A DNA stretch of 13,591 nucleotides from Alphaproteobacteria bacterium (lineage in GTDB: Bacteria; Pseudomonadota; Alphaproteobacteria; Puniceispirillales; UBA1172): the NCBI GenBank assembly GCA_023259875.1, contig JALRFL010000220.1, positions 1 to 13,591 of the forward strand, given 5' to 3'. This document shows, one piece after another, positions 7,196 to 13,558 of this stretch (position 1 is its first letter; the number at the start of each line of letters is the position of its first letter). The notes under the pieces are model-generated. The model saw nothing but the letters and a program-made list of their open reading frames with translations. It was not told the origin of the DNA and did no database searches. The position numbers were made by a program, and so were the translations under genes.

Positions 7196-7968
7196 TGGTG
7201 TTCTCCTTCAAGCAGGCGCATTTCAATACCTTGTGCGGCCATGGCGTGTTTCACATCGTTAAGTTTCAATAACCCAAAATGAAAAATAGATGCCGCCAAC
7301 ACCGCTGATGCGTGCCCTTCGCGCACAGCATCCACCATATGTTCTGCTGATCCTGCGCCACCAGAGGCAATCACCGGTATCGAAACCGCATCGCTAATGG
7401 CGCGTGTCAGGGGCAAATCATAACCGTTTTTTGTTCCATCAGCATCCATAGAGGTCAGCAAGATTTCCCCTGCCCCAAGCACACAAGCGCGCGCCGCCCA
7501 TTCCACCGCATTAATGCCCGTTGGCGTTCGTCCACCGTGAATGACCACCTCATACCAACCATCTGCGTTAAGCCGGGCATCAATAGCCAGCACCACACAT
7601 TGGCTGCCAAATCGTGAGGCGGCCTCTGATAAAAGTTCAGGGTGGCTTACCGCTGATGAGTTTACCGATACCTTATCTGCCCCAGCCAGAAGAAGCCGCC
7701 GAAAGTCATCCACTTCACTGACGCCGCCGCCAACAGTGACAGGCATGAAACAATGGTCTGCCGTTCGGCTGATGACATCTGCCATGGCTTTTCGGCCTTC
7801 AATGCTAGCAGAAATATCCAGAAAACACAGCTCATCCGCCCCGGCATCATTATAAATCTGTGCCTGTTCTACCGGATCGCCAGCATCTACCAAATCAACA
7901 AAATTAATGCCCTTAACGACGCGGCCTTCATGCACATCAAGGCAAGGTATTACCCGAACCGCAAGCAT
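7192..7968 (-). CDS. hisF: Imidazole glycerol phosphate synthase cyclase subunit HisF
   Basis: This 258-aa (beta/alpha)8 barrel pairs with HisH. It uses ammonia delivered by HisH to convert PRFAR into imidazole glycerol phosphate and AICAR, the latter feeding purine synthesis. The catalytic aspartates are Asp11 in VRVIPCLDVHEGRVVKG and Asp130 in VVLAIDAR. Phosphate-binding loops are seen in PVTVGGGV (76-83), GADKVSVNS (96-104) and the late segments EILLTSMDADGTKNGYDL and PVIASGGAGSAEH. Length is standard. The ATG overlaps the hisA stop (TGATG), and the gene end overlaps hisE by 4 nt, so hisA-hisF-hisE form a translationally coupled block. Confidence 0.97.
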   Translation of the reverse strand: MLAVRVIPCLDVHEGRVVKGINFVDLVDAGDPVEQAQIYNDAGADELCFLDISASIEGRKAMADVISRTADHCFMPVTVGGGVSEVDDFRRLLLAGADKVSVNSSAVSHPELLSEAASRFGSQCVVLAIDARLNADGWYEVVIHGGRTPTGINAVEWAARACVLGAGEILLTSMDADGTKNGYDLPLTRAISDAVSIPVIASGGAGSAEHMVDAVREGHASAVLAASIFHFGLLKLNDVKHAMAAQGIEMRLLEGEHQ

Positions 7969-8684
7969 CAGCCTGCCTGCCTGTGGTTGATAGCTTCGGC
8001 CAGATTGATCCGCCCATCATAAAGCGCCCGACCAATAATCACACCATGAACCGCTGTGCCGTCAAACACCGTCACATCTGCCATTCCAGCCACACCGCCA
8101 GAGGCAATCACCGGAATAGATACGGCTTCGGCAAGCGCCAAGGTCGCAGCGCTGTTAACCCCTGATAAATCCCCATCACGGCTGATATCGGTGAAAATCA
8201 CCGCCGCCACGCCGCAATCTTCAAAGCGGCGCACCAAATCCAGAACAGGGATAACCGAGGTTTCAATCCAGCCCTCAGCGGCGATCATGCCATCTCTAGC
8301 ATCTGCCCCCACAGCGATGCGCCCGGGATAGGCTTTTGCCGCCGCAATCACCAAATCAGGATTTTTAAGTGCTACGGTTCCCAAAATGACGCGTTCAACC
8401 CCTTGATCAAGCCATGCAGATATCCGCGCCATATCGCGGATACCGCCGCCTAGCTGAAGCTTTAACCCCGTATCTAAAATTGCCGCCACGGCATCTGTAT
8501 TCACAGGCTTGCCTGCAACGGCGCCGTCTAAGTCAACACAATGTATCCAGCTTGCCCCAGCGTCGGCAAATTGCCGTGCCTGATCACCGGCATCACTGTT
8601 ATAGATAGTGACCTGATCCAAATCGCCATGGCGGAGACGGACGCATTGCCCATCCTTCAGATCAATAGCGGGATAGATGATCAT
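7968..8684 (-). CDS. hisA: Phosphoribosylformimino-AICAR ribotide isomerase HisA
   Basis: This 238-aa (beta/alpha)8 barrel opens the aminoaldose ProFAR to the aminoketose PRFAR by an Amadori rearrangement, supplying the substrate of HisF-HisH. Catalytic aspartates are Asp8 (IIYPAIDLKDGQCVRL) and Asp128 (VGADARDG). Phosphate-binding loops are LQLGGGIRD (76-84), VILGTVAL (99-106) and the C-terminal VIASGGVAG segment. Conserved FTDISRDGDLSG is the family's late loop. The protein is full length. The start codon overlaps the end of the GNAT gene by 4 nt and the stop overlaps hisF by 1 nt, so expression is tied on both sides. It is clearly related in fold to HisF next door, as expected for these ancient paralogues. 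Confidence 0.97.
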   Translation of the reverse strand: MIIYPAIDLKDGQCVRLRHGDLDQVTIYNSDAGDQARQFADAGASWIHCVDLDGAVAGKPVNTDAVAAILDTGLKLQLGGGIRDMARISAWLDQGVERVILGTVALKNPDLVIAAAKAYPGRIAVGADARDGMIAAEGWIETSVIPVLDLVRRFEDCGVAAVIFTDISRDGDLSGVNSAATLALAEAVSIPVIASGGVAGMADVTVFDGTAVHGVIIGRALYDGRINLAEAINHRQAG

Positions 8685-9283
8685 AACGCGGCCTTGCCTT
8701 TTCGCGGCTTATCTGATTTTTCGAGAATTTCCTTATAGTAATAATACCCTGTCACATATTCCCCATCGACATACGCATATTTGGGATGCTCGCCAAACCG
8801 CACATATCCTGCCGCTTCATAGCGTTGAATGGCACGGGTCTGGGTGGCGCGGACATCAAGATTAATGACCTTGAAGCCTTCTGTGCGTGATAGAGCCTCA
8901 ACCTCATCAAGCATAAGCGGAGCTAAGCCTTGCCCACGCGCCCATGGTGCGACAAAAAATGTGGTGAGATTACAGGTCAGCCGCTGAGCTTCGTTATTGC
9001 GAGGGGGGCGAACAATCTGGCAACTGGCGCTAATGACACCATCAATGCGACCAATAATCAGCTCGCGTTCAGGGATCAGCATGACGCCCTTCCAATAATC
9101 CTCAAGCACATTGCGAGGAGGAGGGGTTAACCAGCCAAAGCCGCCGCCTTGTTCAATTGTCTCAACGGCAGCGTCACATAATTCAACCATATCCCCAGCC
9201 GAAAGCGTTTTCACCGTTTCAACTGTGGTATGTGGTTTGCGATTATCTTGTGCCATCATTTTCCATGTTCCTTTGCTGTTCAT
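8681..9283 (-). CDS. GNAT family N-acetyltransferase embedded in the his operon
   Basis: This protein of up to 200 aa has a GNAT acyl-CoA-binding fold. Motif A is FFVAPWARGQGLAPLMLDEV (109-128) with the pyrophosphate-binding R-G-Q-G-L-A loop at 116-121. Motif B follows as INLDVRATQTRAIQRYEAAG (140-159), then YVRFGEHPKYAYVDGEYVTG. A Lys-rich tail closes the protein. GNAT enzymes transfer acetyl from acetyl-CoA to amines; the substrate cannot be read here. The gene lies 9 nt after hisH and overlaps hisA by 4 nt, so it must be expressed with the histidine genes. The start is uncertain: 9283 has AAGGG almost touching the ATG, whereas AAAGGA lies about 9 nt before the paired ATGs at 9259 and 9256, which would trim 8-9 residues outside the catalytic fold. 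Codon style resembles its neighbours, with no sign of recent insertion. Confidence 0.9.
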   Translation of the reverse strand: MNSKGTWKMMAQDNRKPHTTVETVKTLSAGDMVELCDAAVETIEQGGGFGWLTPPPRNVLEDYWKGVMLIPERELIIGRIDGVISASCQIVRPPRNNEAQRLTCNLTTFFVAPWARGQGLAPLMLDEVEALSRTEGFKVINLDVRATQTRAIQRYEAAGYVRFGEHPKYAYVDGEYVTGYYYYKEILEKSDKPRKGKAAL

Positions 9284-9292
9284 GCCCTTTTG

Positions 9293-9952
9293 TTAAGGCA
9301 TTAGACGAAGCCAATTTGACAGAATCACTTGTCCGACATGCTGGCTTTTTTCTGGATGGAATTGTAATCCTATCATGTTATCCCTTGCTACTGCGGCAAC
9401 AATATGTTCACCGTAATCCGCCGTGGCCAAAAGCTGGTCTTTGCTTCCACCTGTGAGATGATAGCCATGAAGAAAATACGCTCGGCTATCTTGGGGCAAC
9501 CCGGAAAACAAGGCCGCCGCAGGGTGTGATGCTTTGGGAATCAGTTGATTCCAGCCCATATGCGGAACCTTTAGCCTAAGGCTTCCTTGCCAAGGATCAA
9601 GGGCGGTTATTTGCCCAGTAATCCAGCCTAAACCCGAGGTGATTTGACCGCCTTCTTCACCAGTTTCAGCCATCAATTGCATCCCGACACAGATACCCAG
9701 AAACGGCCGATGCTGTTTCCATGCCAAATCATTAATCGCATCAATCATGCCATCAATGGCATCAAGCCCGGCGCGACAATCTGCAAATGCCCCAACCCCC
9801 GGTAACACCAGATAATCCGCTTTGCTTACCTCAACCGGGTCTGAGCTGATGCGAATATCATGCGGCAGATTGGCAAAAGCCGTAGCCGCCCGCATGGCGT
9901 TTTCCACTGATCGGAGATTTCCTGATCCGTAATCGACAATCACCAGTTTCAT
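9293..9952 (-). CDS. hisH: Imidazole glycerol phosphate synthase glutaminase subunit HisH
   Basis: This 219-aa class I glutamine amidotransferase releases ammonia from glutamine and channels it to HisF. The catalytic triad is visible: Cys88 in PFLGICVGMQLMAETG, and His199 with Glu201 in LQFHPEKSQ. The oxyanion-strand segment DYLVLPGVGAFADC (46-59) and YFLHGYHL (159-166) are also typical. The start is placed at MKLVIVDYGSGNL, the conserved HisH N terminus; a longer frame to 10018 would add 22 residues overlapping hisB that match nothing in the family. AAAGGG lies about 10 nt upstream. Only 4 nt separate it from the hisB stop. The next gene is the GNAT acetyltransferase, so HisH and HisF are parted by GNAT and hisA. 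Confidence 0.96.
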   Translation of the reverse strand: MKLVIVDYGSGNLRSVENAMRAATAFANLPHDIRISSDPVEVSKADYLVLPGVGAFADCRAGLDAIDGMIDAINDLAWKQHRPFLGICVGMQLMAETGEEGGQITSGLGWITGQITALDPWQGSLRLKVPHMGWNQLIPKASHPAAALFSGLPQDSRAYFLHGYHLTGGSKDQLLATADYGEHIVAAVARDNMIGLQFHPEKSQHVGQVILSNWLRLMP

Positions 9953-9956
9953 GGTA

Positions 9957-10577
9957 TCACGACCCTTTGCCAATGACTCCCTTGGTTGAGGGGATATGAT
10001 CGGCTTGGCGTGGATCAATGGCTATGGCTTGTCTTAATGCCCTTGCCACTGCCTTAAAACTGCTCTCAATGATATGGTGCGTGTTGCTTCCATAGCAGGT
10101 TTCTATATGCAGGGTTAAACCAGCCGCCTGGCTAAGCGCTTGAAAAAACTCTTGGAACACTTCGGTTTGCATCTCACCCAATTGCGGTGAGGGTAAGCTC
10201 ACATGCCAAATCAAATACGGCCGTCCAGAGATATCTAAAGCCACACGACTCAAGGCTTCATCCATAGGAAGAAGCGCCATCCCATAGCGCGTAATGCCGC
10301 GGCGATCACCCAAGGCTTTTGACAACGCTTCACCTAAGGCCCAGCCGCAATCTTCAACCGTGTGATGGGTGTCAATATGCAGGTCACCTTTAGCCGTCAG
10401 ATCAATATCCATCAGGCTATGGCGTCCTAATTGTTCGATCATATGATCAAAAAAACCAATCCCTGTTGAGGATTTCACCTCCCCTGTTCCCTCAAGGGAT
10501 ACCTTAGCCGTAATCTGGGTTTCTTTGGTCTTTCGCGTTACTTCTGCTTGTCTTGGTGCAGGACGTTCCGATGTCAT
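9957..10577 (-). CDS. hisB: Imidazoleglycerol-phosphate dehydratase HisB
   Basis: This 206-aa monofunctional dehydratase converts imidazole glycerol phosphate to imidazole acetol phosphate, the sixth step of histidine synthesis; the phosphatase domain fused in E. coli HisB is absent, as is normal in alphaproteobacteria. The manganese-binding motifs are GIGFFDHMIEQLGRHS (39-54), DTHHTVEDCGWALGEAL (68-84), MDEALSRVALDISGRPYL (104-121) and NTHHIIESSFKAVARALR (165-182). The first 10 residues are variable. A perfect AAGGAGG (10591-10585) lies seven bases before the ATG, the strongest ribosome-binding site in the window, and a 98-bp gap separates it from the XRE gene. Both point to hisB as the head of the his transcription unit, though read-through from xre cannot be excluded. 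Confidence 0.97.
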   Translation of the reverse strand: MTSERPAPRQAEVTRKTKETQITAKVSLEGTGEVKSSTGIGFFDHMIEQLGRHSLMDIDLTAKGDLHIDTHHTVEDCGWALGEALSKALGDRRGITRYGMALLPMDEALSRVALDISGRPYLIWHVSLPSPQLGEMQTEVFQEFFQALSQAAGLTLHIETCYGSNTHHIIESSFKAVARALRQAIAIDPRQADHIPSTKGVIGKGS

Positions 10578-10583
10578 TAGCTG

Positions 10584-10591
10584 ACCTCCTT
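10584..10591 (-). promoter_or_regulatory. Strong Shine-Dalgarno of hisB
   Basis: AAGGAGGT on the minus strand lies 6 nt upstream of the hisB ATG (10577), a near-perfect match to the anti-Shine-Dalgarno at good spacing. It fixes the hisB start and suggests high translation of the first his gene, in contrast with the overlap-coupled genes behind it. Confidence 0.8.
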
Positions 10592-10619
10592 CAACGTCAT
10601 CTTGTTGACAGATTCTGGG

Positions 10620-10653
10620 TTACTAGCAGGATCGTAGTGATTTTACTAGTCAA
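10620..10653 (-). promoter_or_regulatory. Candidate his operon promoter/operator with two CTAGTAA repeats
   Basis: In the 98-bp gap before hisB the minus strand carries CTAGTAA twice, at 10649-10643 and 10626-10620, in direct orientation and 23 bp apart. The first copy overlaps TTGACT (10653-10648), a good -35 hexamer (five of six). The best -10 positions downstream (TGCTAG or CTAGTA) are poor, so the promoter itself is weakly supported. The repeats could be binding sites; the XRE gene next door is an obvious but untested candidate. No histidine-rich leader peptide or attenuator hairpin is seen. Confidence 0.3.
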
Positions 10654-10675
10654 ATTGCATGATTTTGAAATGATG

Positions 10676-11044
10676 TTAGAGCTGATCGTACCGCGTTTTA
10701 AGCCACTCTGCCATGGCCTGTGCTTCTTCCTCGCTCACCCGGGGCAACAATTGGGCAAAAAGATTTGCCGCTATCATCGCCTCTTTACCTAAATGGCTGG
10801 TGTCAATCACCACCCGAGGATGTGATAGCGCCGCCAAGGTTTTTAGGTCTTCGGCATCTTCCCAAATCAAACCAAATAAGGCGCAAATCTGATCTAGCAT
10901 AATGACCCCAGGGACACCGCGCTTGCCGTGTTCAAGCTGTGAGAGATAAGCTGATGAGACATTCAGATGTGCTGCCATATCCGCCATGGTGATGCCGTGG
11001 GTCTGGCGCAATTCCCGAATTTTTATGCCAAAAGGGGTCATCAT
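10676..11044 (-). CDS. XRE-family helix-turn-helix transcriptional regulator
   Basis: This 122-aa protein has an N-terminal Cro/CI-type helix-turn-helix: FGIKIRELRQTHGITMADMA (about 5-24), then AAHLNVSSAYLSQLEHGKRG (about 24-43), where the SSAYLSQLEHGKR segment is the recognition helix and the usual turn after it. The remaining 80 residues are helical and may dimerise; a segment DTSHLGKEAMIAANLFAQLL shows no known ligand pocket. The start at 11044 makes an ATGA overlap with the smr stop; the next codon (11041) is also ATG and would give TGATG. Tandem smr-HTH genes recur in alphaproteobacteria, so this is probably an old pairing. Its targets are unknown; the repeats in front of hisB lie directly downstream. 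Assignment to the XRE superfamily is firm, function is not. Confidence 0.9.
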   Translation of the reverse strand: MMTPFGIKIRELRQTHGITMADMAAHLNVSSAYLSQLEHGKRGVPGVIMLDQICALFGLIWEDAEDLKTLAALSHPRVVIDTSHLGKEAMIAANLFAQLLPRVSEEEAQAMAEWLKTRYDQL

Positions 11045-11616
11045 GACCGCCCCACACCGCGCAATTTCAGATACCATGCGCCGCTTCCGCCATCTTTGGG
11101 TTTTGCCATGCTAAAGGCCACGACTTGATCTGATAATGGCGGCTCACTTAGCCAACTGGGAAAAGATGATCGGATGATGCCTTTGCCCTTAACGCCCTTG
11201 CCTGTAATAATCAAAACATGATGATGGTTCTGATGGCATTTTTCATCAATGAACCGCTTTAAGGCCAGATGCGCAGAAGCGGCGGTCATGCCATGCAAAT
11301 CAAGGGTTGCGGTTGGTGTGATTTGTCCTCTGGTCATGCGACTTGCATCATTGCGCGAAATCCCACTAACCCGATGGTCTTGAAGGTTAGCCGGCTGAAG
11401 CTCTGATTTTTGAGAACCCAAAGACACCCGAAGGGGGGGCGAGGCAGATATGGATTTTGTTTTGGTCTTGCTCTTTGCCGTCAGCTGATGTGATTTTGCT
11501 TTTGTGGGGGCGGGTTGTGGTTTTTCTGGCAACCGATCTTGCGGCATGGGATTTACCGTATCCGCCAGCCGTTGCCATATTTCCCCATCACTGCTGTTTT
11601 CAGGGCGTTTTTTCAT
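11041..11616 (-). CDS. Smr/MutS2-type C-terminal domain protein
   Basis: This 191-aa protein has a short conserved N terminus (KKRPENSSDGEIWQRLADTV), a Lys/Pro/Gln-rich probably disordered middle (about 25-95), and a C-terminal Smr domain with its hallmarks: LDLHGM (105-110), the helix AHLALKRFIDEK, VLIITGKGVKG (134-144) and GGSGAWYLKLR (176-186). Smr domains are found in MutS2 and as stand-alone proteins; reported activities include nicking of DNA and cleavage of mRNA on stalled ribosomes, but alphaproteobacterial stand-alone members are largely uncharacterised. The ATG at 11616 fits the conserved MKKR-like start; a GTG two codons earlier (11622) lies closer to AGGA and is a real alternative. 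It overlaps the XRE gene by 4 nt and begins about 21 nt after the TimA-like gene. Confidence 0.9.
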   Translation of the reverse strand: MKKRPENSSDGEIWQRLADTVNPMPQDRLPEKPQPAPTKAKSHQLTAKSKTKTKSISASPPLRVSLGSQKSELQPANLQDHRVSGISRNDASRMTRGQITPTATLDLHGMTAASAHLALKRFIDEKCHQNHHHVLIITGKGVKGKGIIRSSFPSWLSEPPLSDQVVAFSMAKPKDGGSGAWYLKLRGVGRS

Positions 11617-11637
11617 CGGCACGCATTCCTGTTGTTG

Positions 11638-12267
11638 TCAGGATTGTGAGGTCTGTGTTTCTGTCAAAAGCCAGTTGGGGTTATCTGTGCTCACATCACG
11701 TTCAAATGTCCATTGATCAACAAAGGTTTCTGGCTCTTCGCTTTCGCCATCGATAATCACTCCGGCTTCATCGCGCAAAACCCGAATTTGCGTAGAGTGA
11801 TATTCAACAACGATTGAAGCCACGCCTTCTGATACCCAAGCCCGAAGCAGATCAACACGGCTCAATTCTACAAGGGAAATGCTTAACTCTTCGCCAGCTT
11901 TGCGGCGATCACGAATGGCCTCAGAAAAACTCGCGGCCATGTCATAACCCAAGAGAGGCTTCAACTGATCCATATCCCCACTGGCAAAGTTTTCCAGGAT
12001 CATGCGATAAGCATTTTCCGCACCTTGAAGAAAAGATTGCTGACTAAAATAAGGATCAGCCTTGATAATTGCCTCCACCCCTTCGCCTGAAGCAAGGATA
12101 TCATCTTCGGAAATAGCGTCGCGTATTTGAAACGCGGCTTTGCCAGCCCTTTCTTGGGGGTTTTCTTCAAATCCATCACGGCGACCAAGAACAGACCGCA
12201 AACGGAAAATAAGAAATACCGCCAAAATGGCAAAGATAAGAATGTCAACATAGGGGCCGCTGAACAT
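11638..12267 (-). CDS. Tim44/TimA-like membrane-anchored protein
   Basis: This 209-aa protein has one N-terminal membrane segment (YVDILIFAILAVFLIFRL, about 6-23), a basic/charged stretch (RSVLGRRDGFEENPQER), and a Tim44-like domain (about 65-208) including YFSQQSFLQGAENAYRMILE, SGDMDQLKPLL and the late DQWTFERDV. This is the layout of alphaproteobacterial proteins related to mitochondrial Tim44 and named Tim44/TimA putative adaptor proteins; mitochondrial Tim44 tethers Hsp70 to the import channel, while the bacterial role is not well established. AGGAG six bases before the ATG at 12267 selects this start over a frame extending to 12315. The gene is divergent from fxsA-secB and heads the minus-strand run. 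In many alphaproteobacteria I recall mltA between this gene and smr; here smr follows directly. Confidence 0.9.
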   Translation of the reverse strand: MFSGPYVDILIFAILAVFLIFRLRSVLGRRDGFEENPQERAGKAAFQIRDAISEDDILASGEGVEAIIKADPYFSQQSFLQGAENAYRMILENFASGDMDQLKPLLGYDMAASFSEAIRDRRKAGEELSISLVELSRVDLLRAWVSEGVASIVVEYHSTQIRVLRDEAGVIIDGESEEPETFVDQWTFERDVSTDNPNWLLTETQTSQS

Positions 12268-12422
12268 TGTGGTCTCCTGTTGGCTTGGATAGAAATATAT
12301 CTTAACCGAAATCAAAAATTATCGAAATGGTTTATCGACCTTGTACCATACAGATAGACACATTAGTGTAAAACGACAAGGCCATGATGTTTGATTGGCT
12401 TGAGAATGGATAAGGAGACCCT
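12268..12422. promoter_or_regulatory. Divergent promoter region between the TimA-like gene and fxsA
   Basis: This AT-rich 155-bp gap separates two divergent genes and must hold start signals for both. It contains a short dyad ACAC-ATTA-GTGT (12358-12369) and a wider pair CCTTGT (12339-12344)/ACAAGG (12376-12381). For the minus gene, TTTCGA with TAAGAT 17 nt downstream is a weak promoter match; for fxsA, TTGTAC (12341-12346) and TAGTGT (12364-12369) are 17 nt apart but poor. AAGGAG lies just before the fxsA ATG. Promoter presence is inferred from geometry; the exact elements are doubtful. Confidence 0.4.
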
Positions 12423-12914
12423 ATGACCGGCTTATTAGTGCTAGCTATTGTTATTGTCCTGATTTGGATCGAAGTGATCATGTTTGGTATTGTTGGTGGG
12501 GCAATAGGCGTGTTACCAACGGTGATTGGTGTTTTTATCAGTGCAATTCTTGGCTTTCAGTTGATCCGGTTTCATATGATGCGGTTGGTTGCTGGTGGGG
12601 CAATAGGCCGGCCTCCACATGAGATTATGCCACAAGTGCTTTGTGTTGTTTTTGGCGGCATTTTTCTTATTCTGCCTGGTTATGCAACAGATGCTTTTGG
12701 AATTCTTTGTTTTGTTCCTGGGCTAAATCTGTTGATTGGGCAGATACTGTTTCGTTTGTTTCCCGCCGCCAAGTCGCGCCCCTTTCCTTTTCCTCAAAGT
12801 GGATTTGGGATGCCGCCCTCATTCCATCAAAAGGATGATGAGCAAGAGCAAAAGTCTTCAGATATGATTATCGAAGGCGAAGCCGAGCATATTGACCCTG
12901 ATAAACGAGAATGA
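12423..12914 (+). CDS. fxsA: FxsA family membrane protein
   Basis: This 163-aa integral inner-membrane protein has about four hydrophobic segments: roughly 3-21, 24-46, 70-87 and 92-112. The FxsA core is clear: WIEVIMFGIVGGAIGVLPT near the N terminus and LPGYATDAFGILCFVPG (84-100), matching the family's P-G-x-x-T-D-x-x-G-x-x-x-x-x-P pattern. The cytoplasmic tail is Pro/Phe then acidic and ends in IIEGEAEHI, a motif I associate with many alphaproteobacterial members. In E. coli, extra FxsA (YtfB-unrelated, formerly YjeG) relieves exclusion of phage T7 by the F plasmid through PifA; its normal cellular job is unknown. AAGGAG seven bases before the ATG gives a firm start. secB follows 38 nt later without an evident promoter, so the two are probably co-transcribed; this neighbouring pair is common in alphaproteobacteria. 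Confidence 0.92.
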   Translation: MTGLLVLAIVIVLIWIEVIMFGIVGGAIGVLPTVIGVFISAILGFQLIRFHMMRLVAGGAIGRPPHEIMPQVLCVVFGGIFLILPGYATDAFGILCFVPGLNLLIGQILFRLFPAAKSRPFPFPQSGFGMPPSFHQKDDEQEQKSSDMIIEGEAEHIDPDKRE

Positions 12915-12952
12915 TAAAAATTGAGTAATAACAATAACGAAAGGAAATCAAC

Positions 12953-13549
12953 ATGAGCAATAATAATGCAGTTGGTGGAAAGTCAGCCAAAAAATCAAAC
13001 GGGGCTAGCGGCAAAGCAGCAAAAAAAACTGCCACTAGCGAAGCCCCAAAACAAGAAGCATCAAATGCTTCTAATACCGTGACCACACCTGATCAGCAGA
13101 TTAAGTTTCATAGCCAATACATTAAGGATTTATCGTTTGAGAATCCTAATGCCCCAGTGATTTATCAAGATGCGTCGGCGGCCCCTCAAGTGTCTGTTAA
13201 TTTTGGCATAGGGTCATCCCCTGTTCCGGGCAAAGACCGCCATTTTGAAGTTGTTTTACAAATCTCCGCCACTGCCAAGCAAGGTGATCAAACCATGTTT
13301 GTCGCAGAGCTTAGCTATGGTGGTGAAGTATCGGTGTCCCCTGACATGAACCCCCAGTCTATTCAGCCGGTGGTTATGATTGAAGGGCCTCGTTTTCTGT
13401 TCCCTTTTGCCCGAAGCCTCATGAGCAGTATCACCCGTGAAGGGGGTTTTATGCCATTAAACATTCAGCCTATTGATTTTATCCGGCTGTATCAGATGCG
13501 GATGCAACAAAAGAGCGAAGCCAACGCTTCCCAAGCTAGTGACAAATAG
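12953..13549 (+). CDS. secB: Protein-export chaperone SecB with a Lys/Ala/Ser-rich N-terminal extension
   Basis: This 198-aa protein holds a complete SecB core from about residue 50: FHSQYIKDLSFENPNAPVIY, VVLQISATAKQGDQTMFVAE, LSYGGEVSVS, FLFPFARSLMSSITREGG and PLNIQPIDFIRLY. SecB forms tetramers that hold preproteins unfolded and hand them to SecA for Sec export. E. coli SecB is 155 aa, and aligning the shared KD(I/L)SFE segment shows about 39 extra residues here at the N terminus, a basic low-complexity tail containing KSAKKSNGASGKAAKKTATS. AAAGGA eight bases before the first ATG supports translation of the whole tail, and no ATG lies between it and the core. The C-terminal tail is short and polar. 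The frame is intact and the core looks functional; the purpose of the tail is unknown. Confidence 0.96.
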   Translation: MSNNNAVGGKSAKKSNGASGKAAKKTATSEAPKQEASNASNTVTTPDQQIKFHSQYIKDLSFENPNAPVIYQDASAAPQVSVNFGIGSSPVPGKDRHFEVVLQISATAKQGDQTMFVAELSYGGEVSVSPDMNPQSIQPVVMIEGPRFLFPFARSLMSSITREGGFMPLNIQPIDFIRLYQMRMQQKSEANASQASDK

Positions 13550-13558
13550 GCGATAAGA

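Noticed and set aside
10577..10600. A 7-codon minicistron (MTLKEVS) ending in TAATG at the hisB start, a possible his leader peptide
   Set aside because: It contains no histidine codons, has no good ribosome-binding site of its own, and its sequence is explained by the AAGGAGG Shine-Dalgarno of hisB.
12295..12310. TTAACC as a CtrA half-site in the TimA-like/fxsA gap
   Set aside because: Only a half-site is present; no second TTAA at the 7-nt spacing was found.
12384..12413. A 9-codon upstream ORF (MMFDWLENG) just before fxsA
   Set aside because: It is very short, likely by chance, and its end merges with the fxsA ribosome-binding site.
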